Assembly: GCA_903813345.2 (NCBI GenBank)
Contig: CAIIXF020000003.1
Span: 18,924,931 to 18,988,930, forward strand
DNA: 64,000 nt
Direction of reading: 5' to 3'
Origin: Owenia fusiformis
Lineage: Eukaryota > Annelida > Polychaeta > Sabellida > Oweniidae
This document shows, piece by piece, positions 11,099 to 22,639 of this stretch. The notes under the pieces are model-generated. The model saw only the letters and a program-made list of their open reading frames with translations. It was not told where the DNA came from and ran no database searches. The translations under genes were made by a program, and so were the position numbers. Each line of letters begins with the position of its first letter. The stretch's first letter is position 1.

Positions 11099-11885
11099 TT
11101 AAAGTATTTACGAATTAAATAACAGGTAGATAGATATATATTGACACAGATAAATTTTATTGAAAATATCCAAAACTTCTAATTGTGAATCTTAAATCAT
11201 GTTTGTAAATTAAAATAATGATGAAGGAAAATATGATATTTATTTGATATATGCAGAGAATTTGAAGTTTCAAAACAGCAATATTTACACATAAACCAAT
11301 GGGCTAGTTGTAGAGAACAACCTAGTAGTTAACTGCCATCTATACGAGTCCTGGCTCCCATTATGAACATAACAATAAATACGTCCTCACCAACAAAATT
11401 TAATAAATAATATTCAAGATGTGTCAGTTTTTAACGTCATTCTGGTAAAAATAAAAAATGGAAATGAACTGCACTTTTAATCAATGCAAGGTTACCAGGA
11501 ATACATTGGTAAAAGGTGCATTTTATAAGAATAATATCAACATTCTTCATAACAATTAAATTTATTACCATTCTTAATAAACATAGTTACACATAAGCTT
11601 CATTCACTTTAGTAAGTACCCAATATTCAAGAAATGTTTTTTACTAGTTATTATTACAAATACACAGGCAAGGCTTTATGTAGATGTATCTGTGAAATGA
11701 CTATATCACAACCAGACAGGATTATTTATTAAAAACCAATTAAATAAATGTCCATACTTTATATAGTTATTTGGGAGTCAAACCAAAACCAAAAAATGTA
11801 AGTTTTTTAGTGTACATCCACACAACTAATGCAACATTGTGTAAACAAATCATTTAATATGGATAAGATATACATAAGGATATGT
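11099..11885. other. no gene recognised
   Basis: AT-rich spacer between the TIR element and the right-hand minisatellite. No open frame, splice-bounded exon or tandem structure of note was seen. Confidence 0.5.
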
Positions 11886-12890
11886 ACCCCGTTAATCCCG
11901 CTTCCCAGGTTATGTATAGGTGCCTGACACAGTGTAGCAATGTACAGTGTTTATGTATACATGTAGGAGCTTGAAACAATGTAGTAACTAATATATTCTA
12001 TGTAACATGTAAAGGTATGTACTCCGCTTACCCCGCTTACCCCATGGTATGTGTAGGAGCTGTCTCACAGTGTAGCAATGAAGAGAATACATGTGAACGG
12101 CGCTTATCCCGCTTACCCCATGGTATGTGTAGGAGCTGTCTCACAGTGTAGCAATGTAGAGAATACATGTAAAGGTATGCACCCCGCTTACCCCGCTTAC
12201 CCCACCTCCATGGCATGTGTAGAAGCTGCCTCACAGTGTAGCAATGTAGAGAATACATGTAAAGGTATGTACCCCGTTTACCCCGCTTTCCAGCCTATGT
12301 ATAGGTGCTTGACACAGTGTAGCAATGTGTAGCAATGTAGAGTATACATGTAGAGGTATGCACCCCGCTTACCCCGCTTACCCCACCTCCATGGTATGTG
12401 TAGAAGCTGCCTCACAGTGTAGCAATGTAGAGAATACATGTAAAGGTATGTACCCCGCTTACCCCGCTTTCCAGCCTATGTATAGGTGCTGGACACAGTG
12501 TAGCAATGTAGAGTATACATGTAAAGGTATGCACCCCGCTTACCCCGCTTACCCCACCTCCATGGTATGTGTAGAAGCTGCCTCACAGTGTAGCAATGTA
12601 GAGAATACATGTAAAGGTATGTACCCCGCTTACCCCGCATTCCAGCCTATGTATAGGTGCTTGACACAGTGTAGCAATGTGTAGCAATGTAGAGTATACA
12701 TGTAAAGGTATGCACCCCGCTTACCCCGCTTACCCCACCTCCATGGTATGTGTAGAAGCTGCCTCACAGTGTAGCAATGTAGAGTATACAGGTAAGGATA
12801 TGTACCCCGTTTACCCCGCTTTCCAGCCTATGTATAGGTGCTTGACACAGTGTAGCAATGTGTAGCAATGTACAGTATACATGTTGCATG
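11886..12890. repeat. dimeric minisatellite, GTACCCCGCTTACCCCGC type
   Basis: Two alternating unit types of about 81 and 90 bp form a dimer of roughly 170-180 bp. One contains CCAGCCTATGTATAGGTGC, the other CCCACCTCCATGG; both share TGTACCCCGCTTACCCCGC and CAGTGTAGCAATGTAGAG. Read in reverse complement, the unit aligns with the array at 6829-7640 (TATGTACCCCG-TTACCCCGC...CAGCC...GTATAG...TACATGT). Open frames here are repeat artefacts. Confidence 0.9.
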
Positions 12891-13049
12891 GTTAGAAATG
12901 GCTAAGTGCCGTGACATTTTAGCTCGTGACTGCTTACATGGAACCGCAGCCTATTTCTATTGGTTGATAGAACAGAATACGATAAAAAGCCGAACGAGAA
13001 ATACATCAAATTTGCGAACGATGTACTTTCCGTTTGTAACGCTCGCCCT

Positions 13050-13160
13050 TGTTGAAAGGGACTAAAACCGCAAACTTTAGTCCCGGTGTAAAAGGGTAGG
13101 AGGTCCTAAAGAAAGGGGACCATAATCCCCAGGGGACCATAATTTCTTTTACACCGGCAA
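13050..13160. repeat. two adjacent short hairpins
   Basis: GGGACTAAAACCGCAAACTTTAGTCCC folds on itself. Immediately next, CCGGTGTAAAAG at 13084 is mirrored by CTTTTACACCGG ending near 13156 around a GGGGACCATAAT-containing centre. The outer pair looks like the TIR of a ~75-bp foldback remnant. Confidence 0.55.
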
Positions 13161-13559
13161 GCTCCAGAGGAAGTCGACATGGACATCTATGAAGTTCAGA
13201 GGAAGAAAATATGGAATTTTATAACTCTGAGAGGAATAATACATACAACTTCCAATTTTGAGAGGAAATTGACATGGAAAAAATGCTCAAAAATGGGATC
13301 TTTGGCGCGGCACATAGGTGTTAAGAGTTATATTGGAGTGAACCCCCCGGGACAGAACGTCAGACTTTTGTCAGCAATAACCCATGGCAAAATTACAACG
13401 TCGGAGAAACGTTTTCTTTACATCATATTTCCACTCTCACTCTCAATTACCACGTTAAGTTCATCTGTGTGAGCCAACATATGCCTGTGCCTCCACCGAT
13501 CAGTATTTAAAGTTACCACAACTCGAGGCATAAATGTATATTCGTTATATATTTAACAT

Positions 13560-15128
13560 TTACTTCACGTCACAAATTAAACGAATTTGTTGAGACCACA
13601 ACGTCTTTGTCACGTTCTTTTTCACATACATGTATATGTATTTTTCACGTTTAAAACCCGTTTCGTCAACGTCAAAATTAACTATTTCGACAACGTTGCA
13701 AATAAACCAATTTCGTGAGGACATAGCGTCTTTTTGTAACGTTTCCTGCACTTAAGATATTTTTTTACATTTCAATTGAAAACACGTTTCGACAACGTTG
13801 AAATTAACCGTTTGCACTACGTTGAAAATGAACCATTTTGGTCAGAAAATGACGTCTTTGTAACGTGTTTTACAATTACAAATATTTTTCACATTCAAAC
13901 CATGTTTTGACAACGTTACAATTAGTCATTTTCACAACGTTGCAAATGAACCAATTTGGTGGGAAAACAAGGACTTTGTAACGTTTCCTAGACTTACAAT
14001 TATCTTTCACATTTAAAACACGTTACGACAACGTCAAATTTTACTGTTTATATTACGTAGCAAATGAAACAATTTGGTGAGAACTGCAACGTCTTTGTAA
14101 CGTTTTCTACACTTACAAATATCTTTCACATTTAAAACACGTACGTTACGACAACGTCAAATTTTACCGTTTACATTACGTAGCAAATGTACCAAATTTG
14201 GTGAGAACGCAACGTCTTTGTAACGTTTTTTACACTTACAAATATCTTTCACATTTAGAACACGTTACGACGACATCAAATTTTACCGTTTATATTACGT
14301 AGCAAATGAAACAATTTGGTGAGAAGTGCAACGTCTTTGTAACGTTTTCTACACTTACAAATATCTTTCACATTTAAAACACGTTACGACAACGTCAAAT
14401 TTTACCGTTTACATTACGTAGCAAATGTACCAAATTTGGTGAGAATACAACGTCTTTGTAACGTTTTTTACACTTACAAATATCTTTCACATTTAGAACA
14501 CGTTACGACAACATCAAATTTTACCGTTTAAATTACGTAGCAAATGAAACAATTTGGTGAGAAGTGCAACGTCTTTGTAACGTTTTCTACACTTACAAAT
14601 ATCTTTCACGTTTAAAACACGTTACGACAACGTCAAATTTTGCCGTTTACATCACGTAGCAAATGTACCAAATTTGGTGAGAACACAACGTCTTTGTAAC
14701 GTTTTCTACACTTACAAATATCTTTCACATTTAAAACACGTTACGACAACGTCAAATTTTACCGTTTATATTACGTAGCAAATGAAACAATTTGGTGAGA
14801 ACTGCAACGTCTTTGTAATGTTTCCTGCACTTACAAATATTTTACACATTTAAAAAACGTTACGACAACGTTAAATTTTGCCGTTTATATTACGTTGCAA
14901 ATGAACCAAACTGGTAAAAATTCAACGTCATTGTTACGTTTTTCACACCAGCACAAATTTCGAACTTTACTAACACATTACTACAACGTCATTTTTTAAC
15001 CATCCACCGACGTTTTGCTGAATGTCACAATTTTACGTTGCTTTGACGTTTATATAACGGAAATATACAACGTCTCCAGTGAACTTATATACCACATATG
15101 AGTGACGTTACATGGACGTCACTGTTTG
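13560..15128. repeat. ~120-bp ACGT-rich satellite array
   Basis: Roughly a dozen units of about 115-122 bp each contain CAACGTCTTTGTAACGTTTT, CTTACAAATATCTTTCACAT and ACGACAACGTCAAATTTTAC. Two unit variants (CAAATGAAACAATTTGG and CAAATGTACCAAATTTGG) alternate in the centre, giving a dimeric higher-order period near 240 bp. Units degrade toward both edges. The right edge is TGACGTTACATGGACGTCAC followed by TGTTTGCTGGGA. Confidence 0.95.
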
Positions 15129-15139
15129 CTGGGATATTT

Positions 15140-16575
15140 GTTTTTGTTTACATTTTTGTTTTTAGTGCAATTGTTTTTTGTTCCTTTCTATGAATTCTCG
15201 AGAATGAAATAAAAATATATTTTCGAACTTTGTTGGAACTAAATAGCATAGTACCCCGGACAGGTTGTATGATTCAGTCGTTTTTTTACTCTTTATTTGC
15301 AATAGAACAACCATTCTAATTGAAATTTTCATATTTTATTCTGGAGACAATTTCTAACATGGGAAAAAAATATTTTAACAAAATTCCTAATTTTATGATT
15401 TTGATAGGCACTCCACTGTCAATAAAATACAGGTTTTGCTTGAACAATTAAACTTTTAACGTCATTTCAAAGATTGTCTAGCCATTGAATTTTTGACAGC
15501 CTAAAGTCTTTCCAGATGTATTTGATGCCATATTAATTATGGCTGATTATCGTTATTCATTTTCAGGCCTTATATTATTACAGTGCATTAGGCCAATGAA
15601 AAACTTGTCACTCTGGGTCACGTTTTCTCTAAAAACGCACCTTTTTCTCCACTGGATTTTTCCGCCATCGTCACTCAGCATGCAAGCCTATGGCACGTAA
15701 ATTGTATCATGCTTTTAAAATGTCAGGTCTCCCTGACAATTTCATGATAAAATTTGACACAGCTGTATTAACATCTCTGAAGGATCTAATGCCAAGAATA
15801 CTTCAAATACTTCATTTTGGACAGTACTGAACAGTGATCGGGTTGAACTCATGTCCGTGGACAAGAAGATTGACCTCCTCTATCTGGGCTCAATCTAGGG
15901 AACGCTTCACAAAACGAGACCCAGGGCAACATTAATATTGAATATGACTCAAGTGAATAACAATAATCAGCCATAATTATTAATATGGCAACAGATATAT
16001 CTGGAAAGACTTTAGGCAGCCGGAAATTTAATAGCCAGACAATATTTGATATGACGTTAAAAGTTCAATTGTTCAAGCAAAAACCTGTATTTTATTGACA
16101 GTGTAGTGTTAGCCAGGCAAAATCATAAAATTGGGAATTTTGATAAAATATTTATTTTCCATGTTGGAAATTGTCTCTAGAATAAATCTTGAAAATTTAA
16201 ATAAGAATGGTTGTTCTATTGCAAATATAAAGTAAAAAACAACTGCATCATACAACCTGTCCGGGGTACTATACAACATTTTCTTAGACCTCTCAATATT
16301 ATAGTTATACAAAGGGTTGTTTGGTTGATTTAACAAAAAGTATTCAAAAAATTAAAACAAGAAACCCCAAAATAGATAAAAATTAAGATAACCTTTCATT
16401 TCATTAACAAGATACTTTTTAAAATCAACCAAACTTTCCTTTGTACAATTACAATATTGAGAGACCTAAACACGTTGTGTTTATGTCATTTTGTCCCAAT
16501 AGGTGTTTCATTCATTCCGAACATATGATACCAAGAACAAAAGAAGTGTCTGGTGTGTTTTCTAAAACAATATAG
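15140..16575. mobile_element. MITE with TIR AAAGGATTGGTATCGATATG, copy i (truncated, interrupted)
   Basis: This is homologous to the more complete copies at 59779-60497 and 61449-62154. Both terminal repeats are missing, but AGTGCAATTGTTTTTTGTTC at the left, the inner hairpin with AGACCTCTCAATATT near 16286 and ATTGAGAGACCTAAACACG near 16460, and GAACATATGATACCAAGAAC at the right are all present. A separate TA-flanked element (15251-16269) is inserted in it. Confidence 0.8.
15251..16269. mobile_element. TA-target foldback element inserted in a MITE
   Basis: GTACCCCGGACAGGTTGTAT at the left and its reverse complement at the right begin ~320-bp inverted arms (15251 to about 15570, and about 15945-16269) around a ~370-bp centre. 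TA lies on both sides. The unoccupied target is preserved in the sister MITE copies: AGCATATACAAC at 61687-61700, and the same word in reverse near 60235. This proves both the insertion and the TA duplication. The centre has no coherent frame. It fits the Tc1/mariner or IS630-like range of TA-specific elements, non-autonomous. Confidence 0.85.
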
Positions 16576-16759
16576 TTCTTTACATTACGCAAACAACTGC
16601 TACCAATGGCCATCTCACTGGCGGATCCAGAAGCTAACAAGGGGAGTCAGGAAAAACATTTTGGGCCCCTTAAACCACAAATTGGGCCCAAATTGTCCAA
16701 AAAGGCATTGTATTGTTTGATGGAATTTCTACAAAATTATAACCTCTTGTTCACAGGCT

Positions 16760-17175
16760 GGTATCGAAAAATGTGTCCGCTGTGACGGAGCGTGCTATTT
16801 TGCATAGAAACACTAAGAAACCCACACAATTTATTTTTTTACTCATATGTTTCGCTACACCAAAAAAAAATTTCTTACTCCATGCAATGAGTATATCATT
16901 TGCGGGTAATTTTAACTTTTGTTTGAAGTCCAACAACGCTAAGAGTAAAAGCTATTGAAAACGGCGCCAGGGTATCATACTCCAAAATGTACCATTTGTT
17001 TTATTTCTTTTTAATGGTACAATATAGTGACACGATAATATTTACATATGTTTTCAGCATAACTCTGAAGGTATAAATGATATCTTGATGTATTGGGTAT
17101 TTTTGATATTTTTTATAAAAAATAATGTTTACATTTTTTGTCAGCTGTGACGGAGCAGTTTTAACTGTGAACTAC
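16760..17175. repeat. dispersed ~400-bp repeat arm (GCTGTGACGGAGC), copy A
   Basis: This begins TGTCCGCTGTGACGGAGCG and ends TGTCAGCTGTGACGGAGCA, so the same 18-bp word stands in direct orientation at both ends. The middle contains CCATGCAATGAGTATATCAT and AATGGTACAATATAGTGACA. It recurs inverted at 18838-19225, and a diverged piece in the same orientation lies at 22640-22790. Overlapping 61-codon frames on both strands are not genes. Confidence 0.85.
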
Positions 17176-17220
17176 GTTAAGAATTTAAGATTCAAATTAT
17201 ATCTTTTAAAAGTACCCTTA

Positions 17221-17742
17221 AGCCAGGTATACACCAATGGGGTAAAATCCCACTTGCCCCATCGAGTCCCATCTTGCCCCATCGAATCCCAATTTGCCCC
17301 ATCGAATCCCACGAAGTCCCATGGGACCTTGATGACTTTGCCCCATCGTGCCCCATGGAGTCCCATCAAGTCCCATGGAGTCCCATCAGATCTCACCGTG
17401 CCCCATTGGTGTATGTCGGGCTTCACACAACACGTCATATGATCGAAAATCCCACGATGCCCCATGGAAAGAATGAACATGTTCATTCTCGATGGGACTC
17501 CATGGGACTCCTTGGGATTTTGCCCCATCTTGCCCCATCGAGTCCCACCGAGTCCCATGTGGGACTTCATGGGACCTCATGGGACCTCGTGGGACTCGAT
17601 GGGGCAAGATGGGGCAAAATCCCACGAAGTCCCATGAAGTCCCACGGACTTCATGGGGCAAAATCCCAAAAGGTCCCACGAGGTCCCACGCAATGTTAAG
17701 TCTATGGAGGTCCCAACTTGCCCCATTGGTGTATACCGGGCT
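17221..17742. mobile_element. PIF/Harbinger-type MITE with GGGACTCGATGGGGC core repeats
   Basis: The TIRs AGCCAGGTATACACCAATGG and AGCCCGGTATACACCAATGG (right end read in reverse) are flanked by the 3-bp duplication TTA on both sides, the Harbinger signature. The body is a two-armed array of a ~16-bp unit, TGCCCCATCGAGTCCC on the left and its complement on the right, so the element can fold on itself repeatedly. A diverged terminal word also occurs internally near 17400. Several 70-140-codon frames on both strands are artefacts of the 16-bp periodicity. Confidence 0.85.
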
Positions 17743-17759
17743 TTAGAAGAGAGAACGTC

Positions 17760-18830
17760 ACAAATCACTTTCCTAAATAATGACAAGCAGCCTCTTGGAG
17801 ATATGGGGTAATGTAAATCTGAGATATAAAAACGACCACTCTTAGTATTTTTCGGTGGTTTGTACTGAAATCAACATGAATCAACATGATGTAAACTCAA
17901 CATAATATTTCTAATACGTTTTCGCCTAGACGTCTTGAAATGTCACGTGTAGTGTAAATAGGGCTAATATGAATTTACTTATTCGAAATAGCGCACAGAC
18001 ATGCATGCCGACAGATGTATAACCTTTTACCACATAATATTATATTACTGTATATAAGATGATCCCAATACAGATTTAATTTGCAATTATTTGAAATTCA
18101 TGAAATTCATCGTTTTGCATAAAAAAATATAATATATAAAAAAAGTCTTTGTAAACGTGCTGCACTGTAAAACCTGTATCAATGAATATCTTTCTCTAGT
18201 GAACACCTCTTCTTATCAAATATTCCTCTGACTTCTGTATGAAATTGCCTCTATGGAGTGAACATCTATACCAACTGGGAACACATTTTTGGGCTCCATA
18301 TGTGTTCACTGTACACATATTTTACTGTAGTTGCATCAGATAGCCATAACTCTTAGTCAAATAAAGAACGATCTTAAAATCAAATTTTGCATTTTCGTAT
18401 TTCAAGATACATTCAACTTACCTTTTGAAACGACTAAAGAGGGTAGAACAATCCACAGTCCATACCATTATATGTATTTAGCTTCATCTTCAGCAAATCA
18501 TTTTACTTGAAATAATTAAGTTACCGTAAAAAATGACCATGTCAGGCGGATGGATCCACAGAGGGCACTATGAAAGGCAAATACCCTTTACTGAAATGGA
18601 AGTTGACTATCATTTTCATGAGTTACCATGCATAAGTTGGATTGCAGTACAAACTGAGAAAAGAAGCTTAAAGAGTGGTCGTATATACATTTCAGAATTT
18701 GAATTGTGTACTTTTATTACGTTTCATTTTTCAGAATACTTTACGAAAGAGATTTGACACGCTCGCTCCTCTAAAGTTTAGTTGTAAAGAAATATATTAT
18801 GAATCTAAATTCTTAACGCATTTCAGATTT
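17760..18830. other. no gene recognised between inverted arms
   Basis: AT-rich DNA between the two inverted 400-bp arms. GTGAACAC words recur at 18199-18310. A 74-codon frame (18533-18757) begins ATGACCATGTCAGGCGGATG but has no splice support or recognisable domain. ACGACCACTCTTAG near 17832 and AAGAGTGGTCGT near 18671 are an inverted pair, suggesting the foldback symmetry once extended inward. Confidence 0.4.
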
Positions 18831-18837
18831 GAAACTG

Positions 18838-19225
18838 CTCCGTCACAGCGGACAAAAAAATTAATTATTATTTTTTATCCAAAAAATTAAAAATACCCAA
18901 TACATAAAGATCTCATTAATACCTTCAGAGTTATGCTAAAAACATATGTAAATATTATCGTGTCGCTATATTGTACCATTAAAAAGAAATGGTACATTTT
19001 GGAGTATGATACTCCGACGCCGTTTTCAATAGCTTTTACTCATAACGTTGTTAGACTTCAAACATAATTTAAAGTTACCCGCAAATGATATATCCATTGC
19101 ATGGAGTCAGTAATTTTCTTTGATATAGCAAAACATATGAGTAAAAAAATAAATTGTGTGGATTTCCTAGTGATTCTATGCAAAATAGCACGCTCCGTCA
19201 CAGCAGACAAATTTTTCGATACAAG
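18838..19225. repeat. dispersed ~400-bp repeat arm, copy B (inverted)
   Basis: This is the reverse complement of 16760-17175, bounded by GCTCCGTCACAGCGGACA and GCTCCGTCACAGCAGACA. A third fragment, AAGAAACTTACTGACTCCATGCAATGG, follows immediately at about 19236-19262 in opposite orientation to copy B and contains the ATG of the next gene. So the start of the 19.26-kb gene overlaps repeat-derived sequence. Confidence 0.85.
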
Positions 19226-19259
19226 CTTGCAGGAAAAAGAAACTTACTGACTCCATGCA

Positions 19260-22096
19260 ATGGAGAATTATGTCTGCCCGAGGAAGACGTGGAAAGGGGA
19301 AAAAACAAAGCCAGTTAATGAGGAGATGAAAGAAACCAAAAATAAACAGCTTGATGAGAATAACACCCAATCATCTGAAGATGAAGAGAAATCCACTCCT
19401 AAATCCTCTCCGAAGATACCTGTACCATCCTCTCCTAAATCCTCTCCGAAGATACCTGTACCCAGAAAGGTATACAAACTTAACGACATTGGAATTGAGG
19501 AGGATTTACTAGAGTGGATACAAACAGAAGAGAACGATTTCCTATGGAACACAAGAAGAACAGATTACAGATTACCAGACAAAAAAAGAGCACGCTTTCA
19601 GCAGAAAGAGAAAGCCTTGAATTTAGAGGGTGAGTAGTCTTTAATAATACAGACGAACTTAAATGAACACATTGTGTGTGCGTGTGATTTTTTACATTAA
19701 ATTGTTTATAAATAGGGTTTATTGTATTGCTCTTGGAGGACATATTCATAGATTAGGTGTAGAACGTGTACGTTTACGTATCAAATCATTGTTCCTTATG
19801 GACCATCTTCATCCAACTTAGTGGTCTTTGATTGATTGATTGATTGATTTATTGAAGGTCTGAGAAAAAGTTGTATTAAGCTACCACTTTTAACCAAGTA
19901 GCGAGTTGGACAACAAATCCCTGGGGCTATAATAGTGCACGTTTACGGTCATGTTCCCTCAAAAATGTGTAAATGTTTTTATTAATTCTGATCAATGACG
20001 AAGTTAGTAAACTAAAAATAAAACTTAATTGTCTATAGTAGTTTCCTCATCCTGTTTGCAGAGACCTAACTCAATAGAATTGCGTCTTAAGTCATTATTC
20101 CATAATTATAGCTATTCCTTGCAAAACTTTAAGATGGACTGTTACGTTAACCAGAACATTAGTAATTTAAGTAGTTAGCTTAAAACAGCTAACAGTTTGA
20201 AATTTATTTTTACTTTTATCACTTTGTTAAGTTTATTATTTGTTGCTCTACGATTATTGTTCTAAATATATTAATGTATTAATGTATGCTTATTACAAAT
20301 TTATATTTGCCTCGTCTTTTTCAGAGGGATTTCTATCGAAATGGTTCGAGGGCCTTCGAGACCAGTATACCAAACTACACAAGCGAAAATCAGGAGACGG
20401 ATGTCCAATGTTCACTGAACGACAGGAATGGGTCCTGCGCAACCTTAAGTTTTTTTAATAAACTTGTCAGTCATAGATCACAGCCTGTCAAGAGCGTACT
20501 AAGTAATCTTCAGTGTTAATAATAATGACACAAAGCCTATATTTGGAACGTAGTTTTGTTCATTTTTATTAACAAATCTGTATTTTTACTTTTGTTTCTT
20601 TTGTCTCTGTAGTTCAAGCAGGTAGTCGCTGAGAACACAGGAGACTTGGAGGCAATCGAGAAAGCCGCAGCTGATCAGGCCATAGACGTCGATGCCATTG
20701 ACGACGAGCAAGCCAAGAGGGGCAAGAAGGCCAAGAACGACAAACGGCTGTCACAGGACGCAGACGATGCTGAGCTGGCCAAACTTAGGAAGAGACAGAA
20801 GGACTCAGACGACATGATCGGCACGCTGCAGAAAAAGCTCAGTGAGCCCAAGACGGATGTTACTGCCTACGCAATGTATATAAAAGCAACGCTCCAGAGG
20901 ATGGATAGGTCAAAATTCAAAAATGCGCGCAAGGCCATCAACAGGGCACTAGAGCCTTTCCTTGATTCGTCGGATGAGGACTCCAACGAGGAGGCACAGC
21001 CTGGTTTGCCTTCAATGGCACCATCATTGCGTCCCATGCGGCACCCTTCGTCATCGGGAAGCGCGAGCACTGATGTCTCTTCTGGTACCTGGTCGTAAGT
21101 ACTGTAAACGTGAAACCTCCAATTTGGAGAATACAAACTACTGTAATCTTTTAAAAGTCCCATATAAAGTTGTAACCAGTTTGGGTTAATTTATACTCTA
21201 AATCAATGTTATGAAAATATCGTTTTTAAAACTTAGTTAATTTAAAAGGAGCTTGATTTTGTTCATATGAAAGTTAAGTTGTAACACACATATATTGTGA
21301 AGCAATGATACGTATACACCAACTCAAACAATGCATTCCTATCAATTTTCTGTGGAAAAAACAGAAGAAAATAGGTTGAAAAATGTGTTAGGTTAATTGT
21401 TTCATTTGATGATATCTAAAAAGCTGAACTTTTGCTTTAAAAATGGCGAGAAATTGAAGCATTTCAAAAATACAAGATGAATAACTTTATTTTGAATAGT
21501 CACATTAAATATTTTTCAAATCGTACAAAGTAATATTCGAAAGATATTAATTCAAACTTTGCACGGGGCCTTTAGAATTAATTACCATCATTAGTGTCTT
21601 TGTGTCTTTACAGTGGCACTGGTTCAGGAAGTTTTTCGAGCAACTATGGCTATCATACGAAGACGTCGACATCTGCTGGAGATGCTGGAGCATGGCAGCC
21701 ACCACCACACCAGTGGAAGGCCCCTCCTGCTGATCAGCAACATGAACCATGGTTCAGTCAGAGTCAGGACTTCATGCGGCAGTATCAAGGTTGGCAGCCT
21801 CAGCCTGCACAACAGGCTCCGCAGCAAGCCAAAATTATCAGCAGCAGCAGCAAAGGCAGGGAAAGAATGTACCATCCCAAGGATACCAGCAAGTTTATTC
21901 TTCAGTGTCACAGAAGCAAAACGCTGCTCCTCATCCACGCCAGGCTATTATCTCTCCACATCCTGATGACGGTATAGTCTCCTCTGAACGCCGTAACTCT
22001 GCGTTCCTTACTGATGTTGACATTGAAGACGGAACAGCCCAGCGTAAGGACAAGGCCAAGGATACTAACAACAATCTTTCACCGACCGACAAGTAG
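19260..22096 (+). CDS. MADF-BESS-like protein gene, four exons, probably damaged
   Basis: Exons read as follows. Exon 1, 19260-19629, ends at a GTGAGT donor in phase 1. Exon 2 starts at 20325 after TTTTTCAG and runs to about 20455. Exon 3 is 20613-21094, with a CTGTAG acceptor and GTAAGT donor. Exon 4 is 21614-22096, after TTTACAG and ending in TAG. The phases of junctions 1-2 and 3-4 agree. Exon 1 has a Ser/Pro/Lys linker then IGIEEDLLEWIQTEE; exon 2 gives WFEGLRDQYTKLHKRKSG, the MADF (Myb/SANT-like) core. Exon 3 is acidic and basic, with AYAMYIKATLQRMDRSKF resembling a BESS motif, and exon 4 is Gln/Pro-rich. Two defects: exon 2 ends LRNLKFF with no consensus GT donor, and exon 4 changes frame near 21825, where one frame ends QQAPQQ and the next continues QNYQQQQQRQGKN to the stop. 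MADF proteins are host transcription factors or the second protein of PIF/Harbinger transposons; which applies here is open. Confidence 0.6.
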
Positions 22097-22227
22097 GCAA
22101 AGTGAGAAGAACTAGATAACATATCATGGCAAAGTGAGAAGAACTAGCAAATTAATTCGTTTTCGATGAATATGATCGGAATTTTTTTTACTTTAAGGGA
22201 TATTAAACAAATATTTCATTTTATGAA

Positions 22228-22345
22228 GGGCAATACCTGTTCATCTCTCAATGATTTTTGAAGTATGTATTGCCCGTAGCAGCCTGCAGGGTGTGGGAAA
22301 TACATGCTGCAAAAACCATTGAAAGTCCAACAGGCATTGCCCGAA
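22228..22345. repeat. imperfect palindrome with GGCAATAC ends
   Basis: GGGCAATACCTGTTCATCTC and ...CAACAGGCATTGCCC flank an inner GTATGTATTGCCCG / GGGAAATACATGC pair around CAGCCTGCAGG. It resembles the CTGCAGG-centred foldback at 49852-50030 in layout but not in ends. Confidence 0.45.
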
Positions 22346-22639
22346 CATATTTGATCACATGGCACTTAATTAGCCAATCAAATCACACAATTTCTAGCAA
22401 TGATATAATAATAATTTTTATCTGATGCGTGATGCCATAATAACTAGAACAATTGATTTACTGGTCTATTATGGAGTAGAACATGTAACTAGCAAATTAA
22501 ACATAATAAAGTAGTAAATGTTATGTATGTTAAAATAGTCACTATGACTGTATTTCATTTTGTAAGAATTGAAACAAAGAATAAGATTGTATGATTTATG
22601 GCAATTATTTAACAATCATTTGATTGTAGTCTTCACTTT

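Noticed and set aside
12078-12865. Cysteine-containing repeat proteins (CVEAASQCSNVE, YPAYPAF)
   Set aside because: Artefacts of the dimeric minisatellite. The same motifs reappear in successive frames with every unit.
17125-17786. Several 70-140-codon frames rich in Pro, Ser, Trp and Gly on both strands
   Set aside because: They translate the 16-bp repeat of the Harbinger-type MITE in every frame.
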